NCBI GenBank assembly: GCA_948567375.1
Contig: OX419761.1
Coordinates: 28,894,501-28,958,500, forward strand
Reading direction: 5' to 3'
Source: Lunularia cruciata
Taxonomy: Eukaryota > Streptophyta > Marchantiopsida > Lunulariales > Lunulariaceae
Length of the DNA: 64,000 nt
Part shown: positions 21,721 to 33,915 of the stretch, piece by piece
How the letters are laid out: each line of letters starts with the position of its first letter
Numbering within the stretch: position 1 is the first letter of the stretch
Notes under the pieces: model-generated
Told to the model about the DNA's origin: nothing
Databases searched by the model: none
What the model saw: only the letters and a program-made list of their open reading frames with translations
Made by a program: the position numbers and the translations under genes

Positions 21721-23827
21721 GCTAGTCATCACTTCAAGCATTACCAAGGAGAAAATACATAGTACTCCTAGAAGGAAAGAACCTAAGCGCAATGCTTGCA
21801 TACCAATCCCAACCAACTAGGCATACAAACAAGCATGTAAGCACAAAGAGGATCCAATCACAAGAATTCAACAACAACCCTCTGTGCTTCTTGTCAAAGT
21901 TGGGCTTCAGAGCCGTCTTGCTCTATTATGAACCTAATTTCAACTTGTACTCTAAACTTCCTCTATGTACTTCAACCTTCAACCAATTTGTATTCCAAGT
22001 GGGTAATCCTACGTCTTTTTTATGTGGAAAATTCTATGTAACTCAAATGAGCATAACTTTCTTTATGTGACTTGTATTCTAGTGTTCTAGAATTCAATAG
22101 AAAGCTTATGACATAAGCTTTTCAATGATATAAAATAAGCCACATCTGATCACTATAGCTCCCATAAAAGCTCTCAAAATTGGCCAATTTTCTATAGTTT
22201 TCACTCTAATTTTGAAATCCCTAATTTAGGGTTTGCTCTTGGTTCCGGGTAGATTTCCCCAAATTTTTGGATCAGAGATGCACTTAATCCTTCAAAACAC
22301 TCCATCAACCTAAAATCGTCAATCATAGATACACAAATAGGAGAATTGACACTCAATCATGATTAAAGATAGAAATGCTCTACCGAGCTTAGATTAATAT
22401 TTTTAGTAGAGTTTGTTGTATTAGCTCTCACTCTTCATGGATCCAAAGTCAACAAAAATTTTTACAATAGCTATTTATATTCTTTTCTTAACCTATATAA
22501 AGTTTAATTCCCTTATCTAACTCCAAACCCTAGATATGGATCAATTCTTGAGCTGGACTAATTGATGAACTCTACAAACCCAAGTATACTTGATCCAAGA
22601 CCTTGAATTTTCTATTTCAAGAATACAAATCAAACCTTTGCACAGAAGTGCAAACCGTAGCCACCAACAATAGTATAAATTTTCACAAGGTGATGAAGAC
22701 CACAACTTTAAAAGTGACCAAATCTTTAAACTTGATTAGCATCTCATCTCCAACTCCTTACTTTCCAAAGCTCCAACTTCAATTGACCAGATCTGATTTG
22801 AGATTGATCAAACCCTAAAATTTCTTACACTTTGTCAACTCTCCAACTCAACTAATAGATCATGAAGATGTCTCATGAAGCTTTCTAAATCACCTATTTT
22901 ATGCTCTTGGGTATGAATTCTACCCTCCTAGATTCAATTGATCATATCTCCTAGAGATTTTGCTCAAATCACTCATTTCTAGTCTTCAAATTATAGCCTA
23001 TAAGCTCCTCTCTCTCTCACTAACAATTATCTCTTCTCATCAAATCTCCTCCCCAAACTCCTTTTAAAGTCAAAAAATGCCCAACTTCCCCTCTTGGAAC
23101 CCAATCTCTTGCAATTTTATCATTTAGCCTCTTCACTTTTTGACAAGTGGACCCCACAACTCCACCTTGAAGCTCACAAGTTTAGAAATATCTCTTTGGC
23201 CAGCCCTCCTTTTTGGGGAAGGGTGGCTTTAGGTAATTTCATTTTTCCTTTCAATGTGTTATTTGTTGTTACCTAGGTTCTTAACTTCCATGCCCGTATT
23301 TATATGGGAGCTGCACCAAGGAGCCATTCTCCATCTACAAGAGCATATAGATTGTCAAGTCTTAGACTTGCTCATAAGTAAGCACTAGAAGGACAATAGA
23401 ATTTGGGTTTTCCATCATCAAATCCATGAATACCGCCCCAAAATGTGCCACCATCCAATCCCATTAGCCATTGTGGTGTAAAATCTGAAGCTTGATGAGA
23501 AAAAGATCCAAGAGTGGCAGATTGGGAGCATGAGATGTCTCTTACTCAATTTCTCTTTTTAATGTCGGGCCTCCATGCTCTGCTACAACTCTCACTCTCA
23601 ACATCCTCCTCCCGCTCAAGACTTCTCCAACTAAAACACACCTTCCTCTCAGCTCTCCACCACCTATCTACATAAGATCCCTCAAAGAAGATAAGACCAT
23701 AATCCATATAGCCAATTGTATACATGTACATAGATTGCTCACATGGCAATACCTCAACCTTGGGGATTTTTCATACAACTCACTCTATCTTTACAAAGAT
23801 AAACCACACCAATTTTTTTTTTCATGG
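21721..23827. other. Unassigned AT-rich DNA
   Basis: About 2.1 kb without similarity to families A, B or C. The longest frames are 60-92 codons and none is convincing. A minus-strand frame at 23546-23749 (MPCEQSMYMYTIGYMDYGLI) and GLDGGTFWGGIHGF-like sequence near 23400-23450 might be remnants of a coding region, but I recognise no family. A ctaatttagggttt motif lies near 22221. Confidence 0.4.
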
Positions 23828-23867
23828 GCTACACAAACCATAATACTACAACATGAGTGTACCAACT
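23828..23867 (-). mobile_element. A3: possible left scrap of family A gag plus left TSD of A2
   Basis: 23845-23862 (acaacatgagtgtacc) resembles family A gag near 45365-45383 in the same orientation and would continue the A3 scrap at 50006. Bases 23863-23867 (caact) are the left target duplication of A2. The match is short and weak. Confidence 0.4.
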
Positions 23868-26800
23868 TGTGACAACCCGACAAATATCACTTTCATGGTA
23901 ATCAGTTAAGTAAAGTTTGTTCCCATAGAGAGATGAGTCTGAATTGGTCAAATACAAAGCAAAGTAACAATCTCAGTTCTTCTTGGTTGCATCTTTAGTC
24001 TCTCAAGTAGAAAGCACACCCAAAAGAGAGTAACAAGCATTGATTTGGAGTCTTGTCACAAATTAACACTCCTTAATCACAACTCCATCAAATCTTTTCA
24101 AACAATCTTGATTGTGATGATTCAGGCACTCTTGAAAATGGCACTTCATTGCAAAATGACTTTGACTCAGAATTGTGTTCCACTCCTCCACTGAAGGCAC
24201 AACTGCCTTGATCAAAATTGCTTCACATCAACTTTGCGCTGCACTCACAAATGCAAAATACTACCAATACTACAATTCCTCTTAGATATGTCAAGGCATT
24301 GCTCCAATTGCACTTCACTTAGGATCAAACACACAAGATGAAGATCAAGGTTGTGGAGTCCAATATCCAACAAACACATTGACTTGCACTTTGAAATTCT
24401 CCACACTCACAAACACAAACATAGAATTGATACTTGGAATTAAGCTCAAACAACAAGCATTGCTTCACAACACTTTGCTTTATCTATTCTCAGAAATTAT
24501 GAGCATTGAAAAACATATGATTGCAAATGCCACTCTTAAATAGTGAAGCAAACGATAGTTACTAACAACTATACCATTCTACAACAACTCTTCTAACTTG
24601 GAGATCCAAAATGACAATGCATCTCTTCATATCTGCCTCTTCAAATCTCAATTTTGTTACTACTCCAATCCAATGTCTACCTCTTCCTTGGCTTTCAATC
24701 CCAAAGTAACTTCACTCACTAATCTGTCCTTGGGTTTCACAACTACTAAATCCTCTACCAATTCTACTACTTCTTCACTCTAATCTTCAATTCCCCTAAT
24801 GGGTAATCTATCTAACTCCTTATCTCCCGAGCCACTCTTCTCTTATATCTCTGATGGTACCTCCTACACTCCTATGTCATCTTCTTCAGGTTTTGTTCTT
24901 ACATCCTTCCAAAGTTTATCTATCTCTAATTTCACTAAGTCTAATCTAATCGTGATATTTTCTTCCACTTCCAATATCTTCCTATCTACACAAATTCTAA
25001 GAATGATAAGTAAAGCCTGCAAGTCTTTATCCTTCACATTTCTCCGCCTTGTCTCCTGCACCAACAACTTCAACTCGTGCAGTCTTGTCTCTTCAATTTG
25101 CATGTTGGCTTTTGTACTCAGCATCGCATTCATCTTCGTTACTATTTCCTTCAATGGCTCCAATCTCATTCTTCTCTCCTGTTCTTGATCTGCAAGCCAA
25201 TCTTCTCTATACATTGCCAATTCTACTTTGAACTTGGCTTTCATTGTCTCCTTCTCCTTCTCCTTCTACACAATCTTCTCTTCCAGATTGTGAAGTAACT
25301 CTCTTAATCTCTCTTCCTCTTTGTATCTCATTGTCAACTCTCTTTGCCAGAGCTGCTTCTTCTCTTCTACCTTCTCCATCACTCTATCAACTTCTTGCTC
25401 CTTCTCTACTACTCTCACCATAGCATGGATAATCTCTAATCTTGAATCAGCAAACTATTGTTGCAAGATTTCATACTTAGCTACTTGTCTTTCCCTTGCT
25501 ATGTCATTATGCTCTATGGTTCTATCTCTACTCCCCATTTGTCTCTTTAAGTTCTCAATTACTTGATTTTACACTATGGCATCTACTCATAGTACTTCCC
25601 TTTCCTCCTCACCCCGGATTATAATCTTCTTCAATTTTGAGTTCTCTTCTTCCAATTGAGCTAACACTTGCAATATAGTCTTTACCTCTGGACATATTGA
25701 CTGCATCTCCTTCTTCTTGTGCTCAAACTTCACTAACAATGGGCACACAATCTCCCTCAGATACTCTACTCCTCCACTCGGAGTTACCTCAACTTGCGGA
25801 TTCATCTCCTTCTTTGCCTATTCTTCACTCGACACTCGCCTTCTTAGCCGCAATCGCCTTATAGGAATGGATTCTTTGCTCCCCAAACTTCCACTCTCCA
25901 CTTCTCTTACCTTACTCGGCATTGCTTCATACTTGGCCTCATGTTTGGAATGGACTCTCCTCTGAATTGTAACTCTTTGCCTCTTGCTCAAGAACTTCAT
26001 CTTCAGGTTTTGAGTTACCTTTCTCCTCTGTCTCCATCTTGGCTTCCTCCTCATTGGGTACCAACCGCATCTCTATGCCGTCATCAGTGGCACTACTTGT
26101 GTCCCCACTCTCAAGCATGAACTTGGGTTCTTCCTCCTTCTCCAAGTCTTTGGACTTGCGCTCAGCCTTCCCTTTTGACTCTTTGTTTGATGACGCAATT
26201 ACCACCAATTCTCTCCGTGGGTTCCCCTTTCTAGCTTTCCAAGGTCATGCCTTCTCTACTTCTTCTTCTTCTCCTTGTTGACTCCTCTTCTTTGACTTCA
26301 GAGTGCTCAACTTCAACTGCACACTTTACTCCGTATGCTCGTAGTACTCGTCGCTACTCTTGATTTGCAGGATGTATTGCTGCTCCTCCACATCAACATC
26401 TCTTTGCAAGTCGGGGTGGAAATGGAACATCATCTTGTGTCTCTGTGCCGCATTGAGCAAGTTCAGCCCCAAATAGAAGTGGGTTGCAAATGGCACAATG
26501 TAATGTGGAGGTTACTTGTCTCGCCAATTCCACATCATCTGTCGAGTCCTCTGATGGAAACACTTTGCCCAATTAATTGGCTCTCCTGCAAACATCTTAT
26601 GGAAGAACACTGCTTGGTGCTTCATCACATAGGTCATTCTCTCTGACTTCAAGATTTCCATTAGAGCACTCACAATCCTTCTTGACAGGATATTTATAGC
26701 ACTTTACTTTGTAGCCATACTTTGTGCACTTTGAAGAGAAGGCATCTCTCACTTCTAAGGTTTCTTCAGCTACTTCTCCCTTCCCCAAGAACGTGGCACC

Positions 26801-27651
26801 ATGCTTTGCGCTTGCTTCTCTTGTGAGTACTAAACTAAACTAATCTCCAATCCAATTCTGTCCATCAAACCAGATTTCCTCTTTTCCCTTCTTCCTCAAG
26901 GCTATTGAGACACTTACTCTTGATGATCTCAATCATGAAACCTAGAAAACTAACATTCCAGTTCTATGCCAAGAATATGATCCAAAGCTTGCTAAGGACC
27001 TCGATTCTTGCAATCACATCTAACCTCCGAATTGCATGATTTCTCATTGCAAATTTAGAGTTCTTCTTCCCACCTCCCATCTTCCTCTCTTCCACTTTGG
27101 GTTGGGGCTATTCTTCCTACTGATTGCCAGATTAACTCTCTTGAGTTCCTTTTGATACACATGAACGTCTTTGACTACACTTCCCTTCACACAATCTCCT
27201 GTAGGACGACTTCTTAACGGAAATGGAAAATTGTGTCATCTCTTTGTCTTTAGCCCAAATTTTATAGTGGCGCACCTCCTCCATCTTTCTTCACTTTGAG
27301 TTTCTACCTAGAAATCACACCTCTTCCATGCTCCTATTAGCGTCAATTGTCCCTCATGCGTATGACCGCCTGTTTTGTGAATGGTACCTTCTTGAATGTC
27401 TCGCCCCAAAGGAAAGTTGTTACACTATCCTTGCCTCGGGTTGAGCGCCCTTGAGACAAAGTCTCCTTACTTTGGGTTGCATGCTGACAGGGCAATTCCG
27501 AGTACCTAACCTTCTGACACAAAGTCACTTTACCTTGCATTACACCCCAAGGACACCTTTCTTTGTCTTCTTATGCCATACAGGCAAAATTTGACTTCTT
27601 TTGTACATTTCTTCTTCAGAAATAAAAAAAACAAAAAATGTGGGTACCACA
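23868..27651 (-). repeat. 3' LTR of A2
   Basis: 3784 bp. The plus strand starts TGTGACAACCC and ends GGGTACCACA. Non-coding promoter/R/U5 part at 23868-24659 (TATA-like ctatttaag complement at 24535-24543), coding part 24660-27240, non-coding 5' part 27241-27651. Confidence 0.92.
24660..27240 (-). pseudogene. LTR-encoded protein in A2 3' LTR
   Basis: The same order of blocks as in A1. Near 26470-26600 are the FYLGLNLLN-like and FAGEPINWAKCF-like parts, 25818-26208 is the acidic middle, and 25244-25805 is coiled coil. At 24864-25120 are RLHELKLLVQETRRRN and LEVEENITIRLDLVK, and the tail ends with TAG at 24660-24662. Many stops and shifts (for example after 25244, 25587, 25818 and 26597) make it the most broken copy. 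The acidic block and tail remain easy to recognise. Confidence 0.72.
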
Positions 27652-27667
27652 TACCCCCTTCCTCAAA
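27652..27667 (-). other. Polypurine tract of A2
   Basis: The minus strand reads tttgaggaagggggta directly before the 3' LTR, matching A1 and A4 in sequence and position. Confidence 0.85.
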
Positions 27668-27679
27668 TGTGAGCATCCT

Positions 27680-28497
27680 TGCAAACATAGACCTTGTGTC
27701 CTAGAGAATTCTGAGTCTATGGTCCAATATTTCCAAACTCACCACTTGTTCACTTGAGTGGCAAATGGTTGCCTTTCCAAGTCTGCAAGTTGAATGGACT
27801 CATTGTCATCAACATGAAGAACTCAATAAGGCCCTATCCATCTCAAATGTAGTTTGCCTAGAAAAAATATTTGACTCTTGTCGTATAACAAAACCAAATC
27901 TCCTTTGTGAACAATCACAAGCTTGATGTGCTTATCGTGCTTGACTTTACTCTATTCTTGTACTTCTCTCGTGGTTTGCATTGCATCATCTCTTTTCTCT
28001 TCTAACCACATCAATTGATGGATTTGAAGCTCCTAACTTTCTTCTTCCCACAATCATTCTTTGCAAAAAATCTGATATGTCAAGACTTCAAATTCAACTG
28101 GTAGTATGGGGCGCAAGCCGTATGTCAAGAAGTATGGAGTTTGCTTGGTTGTGATCCTTTTTGTCGTTTGATATGCCACAACATGGCTGGTAATTTTGTA
28201 TCTCAGTCATAGGTATAATTGACAATCACCTTATTCAGAATTTTGCAAAGTAACCCATTTTCCTTTTCCATTAAGCCATTTGCTTTTGGATTATAAGGAT
28301 TCATCTTCCAATGTTTAATCTGAAAGTATTTTGTTAATGCCTCCAGCATAGAGTTCAAGAAATGTGTCCCTTTGTCACTGACCAATTCCAGAGGACATCC
28401 GTATTGGGAGATGATGTTTCAAAAGAAAAATTCTGCCAATATTTCTACATCATCTCTGCAAGTTGCTTCAGCTTCGACCATCTTGGTAGCATAGAAC
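27680..28497 (-). pseudogene. int: Integrase of A2, C-terminal part
   Basis: The minus strand encodes from ATKMVEAEA near 28490 through VSDKGTHFLNSMLEAL near 28370, NPYNPKANGLMEKENG near 28290, to the GKLHLRW-type module near 27850. The catalytic Asp of VSDKG and Glu of MEKEN are present. Multiple stops. The N-terminal part continues at about 41000, on the other side of B1. About 74 bp of core sequence between the two parts is missing. Confidence 0.85.
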
Positions 28498-29188
28498 AGT
28501 AACACCCATTTGTGCATGTATGTGGTATTGTGATATTTAGCTTGGTATTACAAGTACTTGAGAGATATTATTTATAAAGAAATAAAGGATGGTTCTACAT
28601 TAGTCATGATTAGCTAAAGTAAGTCATAGCTAAGAAAGAGGGGACCTTACTTTAGAGGAAGTAGAAAAGATGAGCACCACTATTTTGGATTCTAGTGTGT
28701 TGACTTGGTATTATTCCTAGGTGTTTAGCTTTGAGGAAAAAGTTGAGAACTCTTGGACCGGCAAGCCTTTTTGTTTTGGATTCTTCTATAGTCCAAGGAT
28801 AGCCCTTGTGAATGAATCCTCGACTTAGTGGTTGGGTCAAGATAAGATCACATGCTAGTGGAATATGCCTATGTGAATGGATATTCCTTTCTACTTTTTG
28901 ACTTTACTTGACTTTTAGTCTAGTAACTTGAGTTACTGCAGTAATTAGTAACTTTGGTATGTAACTATTTCACAAGTGTATAAACAAGGGGTGAGGAGGT
29001 ACTCATCATCCTTTCATTTGCAACTATCTCTCTCTCATTGAGTTCTCTAGTGAGCAATGTCTTGAGTCTTGGAGTGTTAGCCTTGGAGGAGTATGATGGA
29101 GTTGGGGTTCCTTGCCTTCTTAGTCCATGGTGCGCTACCATAATAGCCATCAAAGGTTCATCCTGAGTGAGTGACAAGCTGGCTCACA
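28498..29188 (+). repeat. 5' LTR of B1
   Basis: 691 bp from AGTAACACCC (mutated TGTAACACCC) to CTGGCTCACA. TATA-like tataaa at 28979-28984, about 210 bp before the end. An antisense open frame of about 60-70 codons (28965-29177) occurs at the same place in all B LTRs here but has no recognisable motif. Confidence 0.92.
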
Positions 29189-29192
29189 TTTT

Positions 29193-29210
29193 TGGTTCCG
29201 TTGCCAGGAC
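29193..29210 (+). other. Primer binding site of B1
   Basis: tggttccgttgccaggac, four bases after the LTR end. It is the same type as B4. It primes minus-strand synthesis from a host tRNA, identity not assigned. Confidence 0.72.
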
Positions 29211-30046
29211 CTCTCTAGGAGGTAAGATAATGTTCTGCATTCAATTCTACATTAGGCAGAACGAGGCTATGAGAGTTCACTTGGAGAGAACATTAGGAGA
29301 GGAGAGGGCTAAACTTATGTAAGAGAACCAATATCCATTTGTATACCCTGTAGTTCATTATGATGTCTTTGAGGTGATTTTTTACATCTTATACACATGA
29401 GAGGATTTGGAGAGATTGTGTGAGGTGGATTGTAGATTTTGGGGATTAAGGTAATTTTGGGCAAAATCTCAAGTTTGAAATCTGGACTTCAAATTTCTAC
29501 ACATAATAGCTTGGGGTATCTTTCAGTTATCACACTTGAAACTATTTTGAGAGATACTATGCGCACTGGGCTAGAATTTTTGAAAGTTGATAGGGTAAAT
29601 TGCTCCCACAACTACATGCTCTCAGGAAAACTATACATAGTCTGCCATTTATTCAATTTTAGTGAATTATTCTGAAACTTTCCAAGAAAATGCAGTGCAT
29701 TGTATGCTACTCTTTGCCACAAAAATTAGAGACAAATCACTCTTGCGTAGGGAGTTATGAGTTTTTGAAGTGAAGGGGGTGGTTTTCAGACCAAATCTGG
29801 AATATGTGTGCTGAATAGAGAGATGTCTAGTTCAAATGGCTTGAGGAAAGGATCTGAAATTTTGCAAGGAGGGACGCCCTAGAATTGTGATTAAGTGTGA
29901 AAAATTTCAGAGGACTATGACATACTAGTTGGGAGATTTAAGTGACATTGTGAGAAAAGGTTAATTCTGCAGAGTGGAGACCTCATGCATGAGGAGTTTG
30001 AGAGCAACAAAAAGCATGTTTGAGTGTTTAGATTCATCTTGGGAAC
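29211..30046 (+). other. 5' leader of B1
   Basis: 836 bp between PBS and the small CCHC ORF. Conserved in B4 (20182-21020, complement). No convincing coding frame; a 78-codon frame at 29439-29675 has no motif. Confidence 0.55.
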
Positions 30047-30424
30047 ATGGAAGGTCATCAAGAGTGGAAATTGAGACTATGCAAGGTTCCCAAAGAGTTT
30101 CAAGTGATTGTAGGGGTGGATTTGAGGAAAAGAGAGTTTACGATAGAATTTGAAGAGAGTGTTGAGAGGATCCAAAAACCTACGCCACTTGGAGGAAAGA
30201 GTGAGCCTAAGTGCTTTCTATGTGGAGAGAAGAGACATAAGGCAAGTTCATGTCCATTGACCTTTGAGACCAAGAGATTGAGGGAAAGGAGAGGGTTACT
30301 TGATTGGGTTTGCATGTTGGACCTTCTTCACCAAGATTGGAAGGGAGAAGATCTAAGACCAAAGAGTTGTGTGAGGTTTGTGGAGTGGAAGGACTTCCAA
30401 AAGGACATGAATATATTGGAGTAA
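30047..30424 (+). CDS. Small CCHC protein upstream of gag in B1
   Basis: A 125-codon open frame from ATG (MEGHQEWKLRLCKVPKEF) to TAA at 30422-30424. A basic/acidic N-terminal half (VGVDLRKREFTIEFEESVER) is followed by CFLCGEKRHKASSC, a C-x2-C-x4-H-x4-C zinc knuckle, and a Lys/Arg-rich tail. It lies between the PBS leader and gag, separated from gag by 320 bp. The B4 copy is recognisable, so it is a family trait. A nucleic-acid-binding accessory role is inferred from the knuckle only. It may be a decayed part of a longer frame. Confidence 0.6.
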   Translation: MEGHQEWKLRLCKVPKEFQVIVGVDLRKREFTIEFEESVERIQKPTPLGGKSEPKCFLCGEKRHKASSCPLTFETKRLRERRGLLDWVCMLDLLHQDWKGEDLRPKSCVRFVEWKDFQKDMNILE

Positions 30425-30744
30425 AGCCCTTTTGGAGACTTTGTGAAGGATCTTGGAGAGAGTCTTAGTACAACTACAGAAATACTACCACCTTCATCAG
30501 CTAGTTTTCAAGATTAGTGATGGAGATAATCTTTCAACTTATGGATAAACTATCCATGAGAGTAAGATTAATATGCACTGTAGGATTTGATGTTGCTATA
30601 GAAATCTTGGAGCAACCTGAACCTTTTGTGTTTCCTAGAGTGGATTATTCTCATATGGTGTTAGTCATATATATACTCTATTAGTTATAGAGTGTGAGAA
30701 AAGAAAAAAAAATTGGGAGAAAAGAAAGATAGTGAGGAGTTAAG
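30425..30744 (+). other. Spacer between the CCHC ORF and gag in B1
   Basis: No gene seen. Includes the segment atagaaatcttggagcaacc near 30597, also present upstream of gag in B2 (18880-18910, complement). Confidence 0.45.
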
Positions 30745-32560
30745 ATGGGGAAACTTCCGGTTTTCTTTGGCAAGGATGGAGAAGATGTGAAGGCCTTTGT
30801 GAGAGACTTCAAGAGAGCTTGCATAGAAAACAATGAGAGGAGGAAGAATGAGCGGGCCTTATTATATTAGATTTCTTTGAGGAGGCAGCACTTACATAGT
30901 ATGTCAGAATACCAAACTAGAGAGAGGAGAGATGTGCAAGAAGAGTCTTAGGAGACTTTGACTTCAACACTCATTGAGAACTTTCCTCCTGATGAGAGTG
31001 ATGAGAGATTGTTGAGTGAGGTTACCTTTCTCCAGCAAGGAGATGGAGAGAAAGTGAGAGTCTACGTGGAAAGAGTGGAAAAGTTAGAGTCCAGATTTTG
31101 CATAATGTTGAGGAAGGGTGGGGATGATGAGGAGACTACTATGATTGGCATAGGGGCCATGCTCACCAAGGATTTTGTGGAAGGGTTGAGACCACAAATT
31201 AGAAGCAATGTGAAATATGAGAAACCTTCTTCCAAGGTTGAAGCTATCAAGATTGCAATTTGTATGGAGGAGAGTTTGGAAGGAGATGAGAGTGATTTGG
31301 TGGTAAAGGAGGTTGTGCATCCTCCTCAAGGCTACAAGTATGGTGGAACTTCTGATACTTTGGTGACAAGGGTTACACCACAAACAGTAGGTTACCTTTC
31401 TCAAGCAAGGAGATGGAGAGAAAGTGAGGGTCTATGTGGAAAGAGTGGAAAAGTTAGAGTCCAGATTTTGCTTAATGTTGAGGAAGGGTGGGGATGATGA
31501 GGAGACTACTATGATTGGCATAGGGGCCATGCTCACCAAGGATTTTTTGGGAGGGTTGAGACCACAAATTAGAAGCAATGTGAAATATGAGAAACCTTCT
31601 TCCAAGGTTGAAGCTATCAAGATCACAATTTGTATGGAGGAGAGTTTGGAAGGAGATGAGAGTGATTTGGTGGTAAAGGAGGTTGTGCATCCTCCTCAAG
31701 GCTACAAGTATGGTGGAACTTTTGATACTTTGGTGGCAAGGGTTGCACCACAAACAGTTCTTGCACCTCCACCAAAGGATCCACTTCAAACCATCACAGA
31801 ACAACTTGCGGATCTCAAGATTAATGTGGTGCAACTATGGGAGAAGAGAGGGATGGATCAGAATGTAGGGAGAGGGCCTAGGATTTATGGAAAATATCCA
31901 TATAGAGGAGGCCAACCAGCCAAAAATTTCAATGATAGAAATTGTTTTGGTTGTAGAGGAAGAGGCCATATCCAAAGGAATTGCCCAAATTCCACTTACC
32001 ATGGAGGAAGGGGTTATGAGGGAGCCAATAGAGGGAAAGAAGGAGGTAGTGAAACCTAAGTGGCTCCTATTCCAAACAAAGGTAAGGGGATAGCATCCAT
32101 AGATGTGGTTGAGAGCAAGTATGAGAAGGGAGAGTGCTCAAACTCCAAGAGTCTTAATTTGGAGCTTTTGGTATAAGAGAAGAAGAGAGCTCGTTTTGCA
32201 GAGGATGTTCACTCTTCTCAAGGATTTACTCCATCAAGGATACTCCTATGTCTACTAGGAGTACTCGCACTTCAATGCCATCAACAAAAAAGACTCCAAG
32301 GAAGAATTTAGAGATGGAGGAGTTCTTGATTTCAAAGCAACAATGGAACTACAATGTGTTGGAGGATGTTGGTAGTCACAAGGCTAACATCAGAGTGGGC
32401 CAATTGATTGCTTTGAACCCTACTTTGAGAAAGGAGCTTAGAGGGGGTTTGAGTTCTACAAGGAGCAAGAGGGAGAAGAAGGCAAAAGCTCAAGTATCAA
32501 TGGGGGTGGTGGATGCCAAACCAGCACCATGGGAGGCTTGTGAATATGCCTCCAAAATTG
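30745..32560 (+). pseudogene. gag: gag of B1, with an internal duplication
   Basis: Starts at ATG 30745 (MGKLPVFFGKDGEDV), then the capsid region with LIENFPPDESDERLLSEVTF near 30970. A 370-bp block (31021-31390) is repeated in tandem at 31391-31760; since 370 is not a multiple of 3, the duplication shifts the frame. The CCHC knuckle CFGCRGRGHIQRNC is at 31943-31984. A stop near 30868 and other small breaks occur. The part after 32248 (QLIALNPTLRKELRGGLSST) leads into the protease. Confidence 0.85.
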
Positions 32561-33268
32561 ATGTGAGTGAATGGTCACAACATCAAGGATGCACTTGTTG
32601 ATGGAGGACAAGTAGCAAATGCCATGTTAGAAAGGTTGATGAAGAATTTGGGTATGATACCCTCAAGACCTTCAACATGTGTGGTGAGCATGGAAAACAA
32701 GAAACAAGTTTGACCAATAAGGGTGATGGATAAAGTGGTAGTTTCAGTTATGGGAGTTCAAAATCTCATGACTTTCCAAGTCTTGAAGAATCCAAGCTAT
32801 GACTAACTTCTTGAGAGTCCATGGTTGGGAGCAGCACGCACAACTGATTGATGGCACAAAGGGTTCTTGAGGATTGGGCCATCAATCCAAAGAGTCACAG
32901 TTCTTGTGACTAACACCACCAACACTTCACATTCAGATACACCATCTTCTCATTATTGAGGATCAGATTTTGAAGAAGGAGCTTTAGGTGTGGACACAAG
33001 CATGGAAGAGGAGACTTCCACAAAGGAGGATGAATCTAAATCTGATTCAGATGTGTATGCTTTGTGTGCTATGGATTTTGCATCTAAGCCAGAGGTTTTG
33101 AAGGACCTAGATAAATCACCATTGACACTTGAGGAGGTAGAGAGAAGGTTATCTACCCTCAAGTATGGTCCAAATGTTACCAAGGAGGAGAAGGCAAGAT
33201 TTGAGTAGATTTTCCACAAGTTCATCCATGTGTTTGCTTTTAGCTACAAGGATTTGTAGGAAGTCACC
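32561..33268 (+). pseudogene. pro: Protease and linker of B1
   Basis: The region around 32590 corresponds to ALVDGGST in B2, but a missing base just before it breaks the frame here. The acidic linker at 32990-33208 (MDTSMEEETSTKEDESKSDS, LTLEEVERRLSTLKYGPN) ends at a TAG at 33206-33208. Confidence 0.7.
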
Positions 33269-33915
33269 TTGGAGGAGCACAAGATAGAGGTGGAGTCACA
33301 TGCAAGACCAATCTGCCAAAAGCAACGTTGCATTAGCCCACCAATATCTTTGGTTGTGAAGGAGGAGATTGATAAGCTCAAGGAGGCTGGATTTATCTTT
33401 GAGGTGGAGAATTCAGAATGGGTGTCTCCAATTGTGATTGTGAAGAAAAAGAATGGCAGGCTTTGAGTATGTGTGGATTACAAGAAGCTCAATGTTGTTA
33501 CCAAGAAGGACTACTACCCATTACCATTCATTGATGAGATCTTGGAGGAGGTTGCAGGTCATGAGAAGTATAGTTTTGGAGATGGTTATAGTGGATATAA
33601 CCAAATCAAGATTGCACCAGAGCATCAACAACTCACCACATTCACCACACCTTGGGGAACTTACACTTTCAAGGTCATGCCTTTTGGGCTTTGCAATGCT
33701 CTAGCCATATTCCAACCGTTCATGAACAAGGTATTTGAACCTTTCATTGGAAAATTTGTGAGAGACTTCATTGATAACTTTTGTGTCTATGGGAGCAAGG
33801 AGGACCACTTTGAGCACCTAATCAAGGTCTTGCAAGGCTTGGATGAGGCAAATGTATCACTTAACCCAGAGAAGTGCATTTTTGGATGTGAAGAAGGTCT
33901 ACTTTTGGGCCACAT
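33269..33915 (+). pseudogene. pol: Reverse transcriptase of B1, first part
   Basis: RT landmarks: EWVSPIVIVKKKNGRL near 33415, YKKLNVVTKKDYYPLPF near 33478, FGDGYSGYNQIKI near 33575, VMPFGLCNALAIFQPFM near 33672, and FIDNFCVYG near 33767, where Asn replaces the second catalytic Asp. TGA at 33464-33466 sits at an Arg position. The frame is otherwise open to GLLLGHI, where element C begins (left TSD cacat 33911-33915). Confidence 0.88.

Noticed and set aside
29193-29210. PBS-like sequences as remains of tRNA genes
   Set aside because: Only a tRNA 3' end complement next to an LTR is present; no cloverleaf or internal promoter boxes.
31021-31760. Tandem blocks or LTR repeats as a CRISPR array
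   Set aside because: Units are hundreds of bases long, coding, without short repeats and unique spacers, in plant DNA.
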